DNA from: HGM04593 sp045612305
Lineage (GTDB): Bacteria > Bacteroidota > Bacteroidia > Bacteroidales > Bacteroidaceae
Direction: 5' to 3'
Assembly: GCA_045612305.1 (NCBI GenBank)
Contig: JAZKYU010000044.1
Span: 1-10,378 of the forward strand
DNA: 10,378 nucleotides
Within the stretch, counting starts at the first letter, position 1. Each line of letters opens with the position of its first letter. Shown here piece by piece: positions 8,230-10,378 of this stretch. The position numbers were made by a program, and so were the translations under genes. Below the pieces are notes generated by a model. That model did no database searches and was not told where the DNA came from. It was given only the letters and a program-made list of their open reading frames with translations.

Positions 8230-9441
8230 ATGTTCGACCCACAAGAAATACGCAAAGAATTTCCCATACTCTCGCAAAAAGTGTATGGGAAGCCCCTCAT
8301 ATACCTCGATAACGCAGCAACCACACAAAAACCACGCTGCGTCATCGAGGCAATAAGCAACGCCTACTGCACAATAAACTCTAACGTGCACCGAGGCGTG
8401 CACCACCTCTCACAGGTAGCAACCGAAGAGTTTGAGAAGGCCCGCCGCACAGTACAAAAATACCTCGGCGCAGCACACAGCCACGAACTAATCTTCACCC
8501 GCGGCACCACCGAGAGCATAAACCTCGTGGCAACAACCTTCGGCAACACTTTCCTTAAAGAGGGCGACGAAGTTATAATATCAACCATGGAGCACCACAG
8601 CAACATTGTGCCCTGGCAGATGTTGCGCGACCGCATAGGCATAAACCTGCGCATCGTGCCCCTTAAAGAGGATGCCACCCTCGACCTCGAAGCCTACAAA
8701 GCACTCTTCAACGAGCGCACACGCCTTGTGAGCATCACCCACGTATCAAACGTACTTGGCGTTACAAACCCCATAAAAGAGATAATCGATTTTGCCCACA
8801 GCCACAGCGTGCCCGTGCTCATAGACGGCGCACAAAGCAGCCCCCACATAAAAGTTGATGTACAAAGCCTCGACGCCGACTTCTACGTTATGAGCGGGCA
8901 CAAAGTATACGCCCCCACAGGTATAGGTGTGCTATATGGCAAAGAGAGCCTGCTCAACGCCCTGCAACCCTACCACGGCGGCGGCGAGATGATACAAACC
9001 GTACGTTTCGAGAAAACAACCTACAACGAGCTCCCATACAAATTCGAGGCAGGTACCCCCGACTATGTAGGAGCCATCGCCCTAGGCGCAGCCCTCGAGT
9101 GGGTTATGCAGTTAGGCATAGAAAACATCGCAGCACACGAGCACGCACTCACCACATACGCCCTCGAACGACTGCAGGAGATACCTGGCATACGCATCTT
9201 CGGTAAGCCCGACGGCGCAGCAATCTCCTTCCTCGTAGGTGACATACACCCCGCCGACCTCGGCACCATACTCGACCACCTGGGCATAGCAATACGCACC
9301 GGGCACCACTGCGCACAACCCCTCATCGACCACCTAGGCATCCCCGGTACAGTGCGCGCATCCTTTGCCGCATACAACACCCACGAAGAGGTTGACATAC
9401 TCATCGAGGGCATTAAACGCGCCGCTAAAATGTTTGCCTGA
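8230..9441 (+). CDS. sufS: SufS-type cysteine desulfurase (group II, PLP-dependent)
   Basis: SufS removes sulfur from L-cysteine, giving alanine and an enzyme persulfide that feeds the SufB scaffold. The 403-residue product (E. coli 406) starts with the family motif YLDNAATTQKP (25-35). It has EHHSN (121-125, with His123 expected to stack on the cofactor), IDGAQS (198-203) and the PLP Schiff-base lysine Lys225 in SGHKVYAPTGIG. Catalytic Cys361 lies in RTGHHCAQP, the short-loop form that marks group II (SufS/CsdA) rather than IscS/NifS. Group II enzymes usually need a SufE or SufU sulfur acceptor, and neither is in the window. The gene follows sufD by 9 bases, and its TGA overlaps the rnhB ATG by one base. 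Separation from CsdA rests on the suf context. Confidence 0.96.
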   Translation: MFDPQEIRKEFPILSQKVYGKPLIYLDNAATTQKPRCVIEAISNAYCTINSNVHRGVHHLSQVATEEFEKARRTVQKYLGAAHSHELIFTRGTTESINLVATTFGNTFLKEGDEVIISTMEHHSNIVPWQMLRDRIGINLRIVPLKEDATLDLEAYKALFNERTRLVSITHVSNVLGVTNPIKEIIDFAHSHSVPVLIDGAQSSPHIKVDVQSLDADFYVMSGHKVYAPTGIGVLYGKESLLNALQPYHGGGEMIQTVRFEKTTYNELPYKFEAGTPDYVGAIALGAALEWVMQLGIENIAAHEHALTTYALERLQEIPGIRIFGKPDGAAISFLVGDIHPADLGTILDHLGIAIRTGHHCAQPLIDHLGIPGTVRASFAAYNTHEEVDILIEGIKRAAKMFA

Positions 9442-9443
9442 TG
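9439..9443 (+). other. TGATG stop/start overlap between sufS and rnhB
   Basis: The sufS stop TGA (9439-9441) and the rnhB start ATG (9441-9443) share one A. No Shine-Dalgarno-like purine run precedes the ATG. The overlap therefore suggests that rnhB is translated by ribosomes finishing sufS. The start is supported by the family N-terminus directly after it (MLKPY, then the catalytic DEAGRG at residues 16-21). Confidence 0.85.
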
Positions 9444-10052
9444 CTAAAGCCCTACCAAACAGAAGGAGTTATCGAAGCCGGGTGCGACGAAGCCGGCCGC
9501 GGTTGCCTTGCCGGCGACGTATACGCCGCAGCCGTTATCCTGCCCCCAAACTTCGAAAACACCCTCCTCAACGACTCAAAACAACTAACAGAGACACAAC
9601 GCTACCAACTACGCGAGATCATCGAACGCGAAGCCATCGCTTGGGCTGTAGGTATCGTCACCGCCGAAGAGATAGACAAAATAAACATACTGCGAGCATC
9701 CATCCTTGCTATGCACCGCGCCGTCGACGGTCTTAAAGTGCGCCCCGATCACCTGCTCATCGATGGTAATAAATTCAGCCCCTACCCCGGCATCACACAC
9801 AATACCGTGGTAAAAGGCGACGCCACCTATATGAGCATCGCAGCAGCGTCCATCCTCGCAAAAACCTACCGCGACGACTATATGTTAGCCCTCGCGCGCG
9901 AGTACCCCATGTACGACTGGCAAAGCAACAAAGGCTACCCCACAGCCAAGCACCGCGCCGCCATACGCAAGTTTGGGACAACACCCCACCATCGCATCTC
10001 CTTCAACCTCCTGGGCGAGGAGCCCAAACAGCTGGAACTTTCGTTCGAGTAA
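9441..10052 (+). CDS. rnhB: Ribonuclease HII
   Basis: RNase HII cuts the RNA strand of RNA-DNA hybrids and starts removal of single ribonucleotides left in DNA. The 203-residue protein carries the full set of active-site motifs. These are GCDEAGRGCLAG (14-25, with catalytic Asp16/Glu17 and the GRG loop that senses the RNA-DNA junction), LNDSKQLT (43-50), LLIDGN (105-110, Asp108), AASILAKTYRDDYM (135-148, Asp145) and NKGYPTAKH (163-171). The GCLAG wording in place of the common GPLAG is, as I recall, normal in Bacteroidota. It is near the usual length (E. coli 198). It is the last gene of the run and overlaps the sufS stop by one base. A hairpin terminator begins six bases after its stop. No functional tie to Fe-S assembly is known; it is probably a passenger in the operon. 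Confidence 0.97.
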   Translation: MLKPYQTEGVIEAGCDEAGRGCLAGDVYAAAVILPPNFENTLLNDSKQLTETQRYQLREIIEREAIAWAVGIVTAEEIDKINILRASILAMHRAVDGLKVRPDHLLIDGNKFSPYPGITHNTVVKGDATYMSIAAASILAKTYRDDYMLALAREYPMYDWQSNKGYPTAKHRAAIRKFGTTPHHRISFNLLGEEPKQLELSFE

Positions 10053-10057
10053 GAAAC

Positions 10058-10097
10058 AAAATATATGGCCGTAACTCTAGTTACGGCCATATATTTT
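10058..10097 (+). terminator. Hairpin terminator after rnhB (perfect palindrome)
   Basis: Two 19-base arms (10058-10076 and 10079-10097) are exact reverse complements around a 2-base centre (CT). They start 6 bases after the rnhB stop. The core GGCCGTAACT is GC-containing, while the stem ends in AAAATATAT / ATATATTTT, so the T-run is part of the stem. The symmetric A-run and T-run mean it could stop transcription from either side. It most likely ends the nusA-rnhB transcript. Confidence 0.8.
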
Positions 10098-10184
10098 ACC
10101 CCAAGCACATTATAACGTTTTTATAAAAACCCCTCGCCTAAAAAATATAAATTACCGAAACATCTATAACATTCGAGAGAGAAC
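10098..10184. other. AT-rich spacer between convergent terminators
   Basis: This 87-base stretch between the two hairpins has no ORF, no RNA gene I can recognise, and no clear Bacteroidota promoter (TAnnTTTG) on either strand. It contains a 14-base AT-rich palindrome, GTTTTTATAAAAAC (10117-10130), too AT-rich to be a convincing terminator. Confidence 0.6.
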
Positions 10185-10216
10185 AAAAAAGCAGGGCAAC
10201 CTTTCGGTTGCCCTGC
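10185..10216 (-). terminator. Intrinsic terminator of the tsf gene
   Basis: Read on the - strand, an 11-bp GC-rich stem (GCAGGGCAACC / GGTTGCCCTGC) closes on a GAAA tetraloop and is followed at once by TTTTTT (10190-10185). This is a textbook Rho-independent terminator. It lies 24 bases beyond the tsf stop codon and points the right way for it. On the + strand the stem is followed by CTGCG with no T-run, so it is directional. Confidence 0.93.
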
Positions 10217-10240
10217 CTGCGTTATCGTGTGTAATATAAA

Positions 10241-10378
10241 TTACTCAGCACGCAATGTGAAACGCTGGAAGCCTGTTGCTGTAAGCTCCTTGTCGAAGCC
10301 TTTCAAGAAATCGGCAACAGAAATCTTCTCGTTCTGGCAGTAGCCCTGCTGCAAGAGGCAAACCTCTTTGTAGAACTT
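10241..10378 (-). CDS. tsf: Elongation factor Ts, C-terminal fragment (runs off window)
   Basis: Only the last 45 codons and the stop are inside the window; the 5' part lies beyond position 10378. The peptide begins KFYKEVCLLQQGY and ends GFQRFTLRAE. This matches the end of EF-Ts, where a (K)FYKE-x-CLLxQ segment is followed by a short VxxxLK helix and a final strand of the form F-x-RF-x-L. EF-Ts is the nucleotide exchange factor that recycles EF-Tu-GDP during translation. The gene converges on rnhB and has its own strong terminator (10185-10216). In Bacteroidales tsf usually follows rpsB, which would lie to the right. The short length leaves some doubt, but no other family fits as well. Confidence 0.85.
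   Translation of the reverse strand, partial: KFYKEVCLLQQGYCQNEKISVADFLKGFDKELTATGFQRFTLRAE

Larger units (their letters stand above)
17..10052 (+). other. Putative operon nusA-infB-cvpA-sufB-sufC-sufD-sufS-rnhB
   Basis: Eight genes read in the same direction with gaps of 34, 9, 7, 15, 3 and 9 bases and one 1-base overlap. I saw no terminator hairpin and no convincing promoter inside the run. The first strong hairpin comes 6 bases after rnhB. The start probably lies upstream of the window. Whether all eight genes share one transcript is an inference; an internal suf promoter inside cvpA or infB coding sequence cannot be excluded. Confidence 0.7.

Noticed and set aside
9365..9736. 123-codon + strand frame spanning the sufS-rnhB junction
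   Set aside because: The Arg/Pro/Thr-rich peptide is an out-of-frame shadow of two well supported genes.
10117..10130. 14-base palindrome GTTTTTATAAAAAC in the convergent spacer
   Set aside because: It is almost entirely A/T apart from its end pair, so its stem would be weak. In AT-rich spacer DNA such a match is plausible by chance, and both genes already have better terminators.

Overview
This window is most likely from a Bacteroidales chromosome (phylum Bacteroidota); the family cannot be fixed from the sequence alone. The evidence is as follows. The gene order nusA, infB, cvpA, sufB, sufC, sufD, sufS is, as I remember it, familiar from this order. IF2 carries a long Pro/Glu/Lys- and Asn/Gln-rich linker with GxIDL motifs. 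RNase HII has the variant GCDEAGRGCLAG. None of the eight visible start codons has a Shine-Dalgarno sequence, and A-rich or no obvious leaders replace it, as is usual in this phylum.

Layout: positions 17-10052 hold eight genes, all on the + strand, with gaps of at most 34 bases and one 1-base stop/start overlap. The first block is translation and transcription machinery: nusA (17-1279) and infB (1314-4160). A small CvpA-family membrane protein gene (4170-4655) links it to a four-gene iron-sulfur assembly block: sufB (4663-6105), sufC (6121-6879), sufD (6883-8220) and sufS (8230-9441). rnhB (9441-10052) closes the run. Six bases after its stop lies a perfect 19-bp inverted repeat, probably the operon terminator. 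After an 87-base AT-rich spacer there is a textbook intrinsic terminator reading on the - strand (GAAA loop, six-T tail). It serves a convergent gene whose last 45 codons are visible at 10241-10378, recognisable as elongation factor Ts.

How the genes work together: NusA tunes elongation, pausing and termination by RNA polymerase, and IF2 places initiator tRNA on the ribosome. SufS takes sulfur from cysteine, and the SufB-SufC-SufD scaffold ATPase builds Fe-S clusters with it. The sulfur carrier (SufE or SufU) and the carrier protein (SufA) are not in the window. RNase HII removes ribonucleotides from DNA. The likely reading is one long housekeeping transcription unit that links gene expression to Fe-S supply, with no internal terminator visible.

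I found no mobile element, CRISPR array, RNA gene, phage or defence gene, and no convincing undescribed system. The points most worth a second look are a duplicated module in the IF2 linker, a CxxCxxC tail on SufD, a cysteine-rich SufB, the perfect palindrome after rnhB, and a change in strand base composition along one operon.
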